DNA of 64,000 nt, taken from NCBI GenBank assembly GCA_008973525.1, contig WACJ01000502.1, positions 2,170,001-2,234,000 of the forward strand, written 5' to 3'. The first letter of the stretch is position 1. Every line of letters starts with the position of its first letter. The translations under genes were made by a program, and so were the position numbers. The stretch comes from Stenopsyche tienmushanensis. Lineage: Eukaryota > Arthropoda > Insecta > Trichoptera > Stenopsychidae. Positions 60,677 to 64,000 of this stretch are shown in pieces. The notes under the pieces were generated by a model. It ran no database searches, had not been told where the DNA came from, and was given only the letters and a program-made list of their open reading frames with translations.

Positions 60677-62597
60677 TATCGATCTCCAGGGGGCGATTCC
60701 AACCTGCAAGGAGTTCATGTTAGTGGAAAAAAATTGAGTATGCATGAGATGTACCTACGAGGCTCATCAAGAAGTTTGTTTGATCCCGTGTACTTGTCGA
60801 CCATTTTGTTCAGTCACGGTAAATTATTCCGATGGAGAGATCGTCGCGCACTCCCGCCATCTCCCAAATATCTATTCGTTTTTTGACTTTGCAAAATAGT
60901 ACCGCCACTTATATCCATCGAAAGCTCATGAGAGTTTACAGCAGTGATGTGATGAATCGATAAGATGTTACGAAGTGGATTAGGTTCGTTTTGCACAGGA
61001 GGGAGAGGCTTTTCTGGAATCTATTATCACATGGGGATAAGACGTGAGTATGTCACTATATCCCAGAATCTTAAAGACAATCCAGAAAGAGCTGACAGTG
61101 GAGATCTATGACATCGGCATACAAAAACTGGTACTCCAACTATAGAAATGTCTCAATATCGACGGCGATTATCCTTCGAAATACACGGTTTTACTTTTAT
61201 GGCAGGTGGTCTAAATTAATCATCATCATAAATAGATGCATGGCAAATACCATTTCGACTAGCTTTCGCTCATGATTAATCTGAGATAATCTCCATGTAT
61301 CAGAACTGGTACATATTGAATACATGTAAATGCATCAGTAATCCATTTATAGGGCTGTCTGAGATTCGAATATATTAATAATTTTAATTTTTAATAGATG
61401 TATGCAATGTTTTAAAGTACGCATAGACTTCCCTATAATAATACGATTATATAATTACGAATACATGGTTCAATGCGAGTCCGTGTCATATGAAGTTCAT
61501 ACGAAATTATGTAATCCCTAATAAAGTTATTATAATCCCTTGATAGGTAAATCCACCACTATGTTTGGATATATATTTCTAGGAACGTCTAGGAGTTAAT
61601 GAAAAATATTAAAACTATAATAACTTATTCCTACCCCTGTAATGTTTTCATGAAAAAAACAAATATTTGGATATATTTTTGCAACAAATCCATACGCTTT
61701 TATGTAAGATAATCTTATAGATTTAGATAAAATGGCTCATCGTGATAGCAAAAAAAGTATTATCTATTAACAATGCAGCAAAAATATCCTTAAAATTGCG
61801 TTAATAAAAAATTTCAGTACAAATAGAATAAATCTAGAACATAACAATTACTAGCTAAATGATTTGCTAAATACCGAAATAAGGAAGTCAAAATTTATCA
61901 AAATATCAAGATTATCAATCTCAGTGTTATTGAAGGTTAACTTATCTATTAAATAAAATTAATATATAATCTAATTTTGAGATAGTTTTGCTGATATTAG
62001 AGAAATTCCCATGCGATATTATGTATTTGTTCTATGATATAACTATTTTTTTTAACTAAATTTAGTTTTAATAGAATTTTATAAATAATGAAATGTGTTC
62101 ATAATTAAGTGTGGTGAAAAATTATTCAACACTTTCTTGAATTTTCGACAAAATACATAAGCGCCAAAACAAGTGTTACCAATTTAATTCTGTTTTAGCT
62201 ATCAAATTATTGCTTTTTGTTGAGTATTTAAATAAAATTCAATATATGTCATACTGAGATAGATCCTGGATTCTCATTATAAAAATTTTGGCTCGACGTC
62301 TGATTGTGGAAAAAATTTTCAGCGTATTAACAAATTTGGGAGATCAGAAGTATTAAAATTTCGGATTGATCGTAACCGTTCAAGATAATTAATAGCCAAG
62401 CTGACAACATGTAGAGAGTTCATTAACAAACAGGGGAGGCCAGGCCAGCATACAAAGCCATCTCCATGGGATCTTGCAAAGTCAGTGCTGAGATCCGGGA
62501 CCCTACTACAAAAATTATTGCCACCAACATGACTCAATCCATGAACTCCTTATAAAAAACTCATGGGACCAACAGAAATCGTACACCTCACCAGCAA
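60677..62597. other. DNA with unrecognised open frames
   Basis: GC-balanced blocks at 60690-61170 and 62290-62600 carry short minus-strand frames (60814-60996, 62319-62537) of no known family. The middle is AT-rich. Confidence 0.35.
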
Positions 62598-62950
62598 GAC
62601 GAAGGCTCCCAAATCGAGACATTCCCGCCGAAATCTGGACGCTTGGAAACAGTGGCGGAACTATTAATTGGCGAGCTTAGGCGATGCGTAGGGGGAGTAA
62701 CTATCTCATCTATTCATATATGTATACATATATATAGAACATTGTTATATTTACCTTTCCCTACCGGTGATGTATTTACTACACCTTGATTCTAATAATG
62801 GGAATATCGATATGAAATATAATAGATACGGGATTCAGAATTTTTGTATTCCTCCGTAATATAATTACGAATCGCATCAAAGTATTGTAGTATATGAGTA
62901 TTCATCTGCAGCGATGGAAATAAATAATTTGTCGGGAAATCGGGAATTTT
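62598..62950 (+). repeat. Inverted dispersed repeat family 4, copy 2
   Basis: Inverse complement of 53960-54321, 8.3 kb away. On the plus strand it contains ACATTCCCGCCGAAATCTGG, then CAGTGGCGGAACTATTAATT (hAT-like end, at about 62652), GGCGAGCTTAGGCGA, CCCTACCGGTGATGTATTTA and ATTCCTCCGTAATATAATTA. Confidence 0.75.
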
Positions 62951-64000
62951 GCGAGTTTTAGTCCTTGTGCCTTTCTGTATTCTTTTGTGCTGAGCAGAAC
63001 AAATATATTAGAACGCACAAGTTGCCTTTTGATGATTAAATTGATATAAAGAGTCAAACAATTTTTAATGCAATTTCTAATATCTCTAAATTCGCTAGCA
63101 GTTAAAAAGTTAAAAGGTTTTTTTTACATTTTCATGAAATGCAGAAATGATCCGAGTTGAGCACTGAAAATCTAGTCGTATACTTCCATACTGAATAAAT
63201 ATTTATTTAAAAGTGGAAAAGCTGTAGTTCATTTGGATCACTAAGTGACCATGAAAATACGATGATATGTAAAGGTCATAAATTTAGTGGTATTGACTAT
63301 TGAAAGTTGCTCTTTGTCTATGTTTTTACTAAATTCTATTAAAAAAATTGAGATTTTTAAGAGTCTGAACGATAATCTTCAGTTGTATTCTTACAGTTGA
63401 AATATTAAAAAATGCCGATTTAAATTGGGATCACTTTCTTAAATAAATAGATACGTCAAACTATGATGTTAATCTTCAAGTGCTACAAAACAATCAGTCC
63501 ATGTTTATTGATCAATTATAGATATTTTTTACAATTTCGAATGCTTTCTGCGATAAAACCCTTTCAGAGATTTTTTTCGCGATAAATCAACATATTTTTC
63601 GCCGATTATATAAAATAATTTCACAGGCAGCATTCGAATGTCGTCGTATTTCAAATCTGATTTATTGATGAGCGTTGAGTACATTTTACATCGTTTAAAT
63701 GCATCAATTTTAATGATGAACACAATTTGTCTTGAGTGCTCGCGTAGCGAAACGTCAGGGAGCAAATTTGCAGCCACAGGGCTGTCATATAAAAAACTCA
63801 CCCCCGCAGAAATATAAATTTAAAACGAACAATACAAAAACCGTCCCCAGGACCCGATGTATTCTTTGTGGATGTTTTTTGTTATTTTTAGCGAGCACCC
63901 CGAACGTATTCTTATCCAGGATCCAACGGTGCGTGTAATATTGCAGCGGAAAATTCTGCATTAGAATTCAGTTGTAAGTGAATGCATCCTGGTGAATCCT
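62951..64000. other. Right edge, no gene recognised
   Basis: AT-rich sequence with a GC-balanced patch at 63730-63940. The two overlapping short open frames there have no recognisable domain. Confidence 0.4.

Overview
The window looks like nuclear DNA of an insect. It is AT-rich and has GT-AG introns, a TATA box plus an arthropod-type TCAGT initiator ahead of each main gene, and many decayed mariner/Tc1, hAT and R1-like LINE remnants. I cannot place the order. Nothing bacterial, viral or organellar is evident.

The main content is a tandem family of three secreted Gly/His-rich protein genes, all on the minus strand: gene A (8539-11344), gene B (15466-19666) and gene C (25108-33779). I rebuilt each from splice sites and reading-frame continuity. 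Each has six coding exons, and exons 2-5 have exactly the same lengths in all three (68, 159, 165 and 102 nt) with the same intron phases (first intron phase 1, the rest phase 0). They encode a conserved Lys/His/Gly core. Exon 1 (signal peptide, acidic linker, Gly/His repeat) and exon 6 (short conserved start, Gly/His repeat, unique tail) vary widely in length. Predicted proteins are 486 aa (A), about 1053 aa (B, if two one-base frameshifts are discounted) and 491 aa (C). The core resembles an uncharacterised insect family that I believe corresponds to DUF4779. A cuticle or other extracellular-matrix role is inferred only. All three share a core promoter, TATAAAAC, 24 bases, TCAGTCG, and an upstream motif around ATCRATTTGATAYGAA about 110-150 bases before the start site. 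This suggests co-regulation.

Left of the cluster (1-8400) are dispersed repeats, a mariner relic and a broken LINE. Between B and C lies a heavily mutated ZBED5/FAM200-like hAT transposase (about 21490-22830). The 4.4-kb first intron of gene C contains, on the opposite strand, a 58-codon ORF (30464-30640) that looks like a small secreted cysteine-containing peptide, plus a mariner relic.

The right half (34-64 kb) has no convincing host gene. It holds a younger mariner nested in an older one (42185-43880), short mariner derivatives sharing one end motif, TA-flanked MITEs, an inverted pair of about 350-bp repeats with a hAT-like end (53960-54321 and 62598-62950), and long AT-rich stretches. 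It may be intergenic, or intronic to a gene whose exons lie outside.
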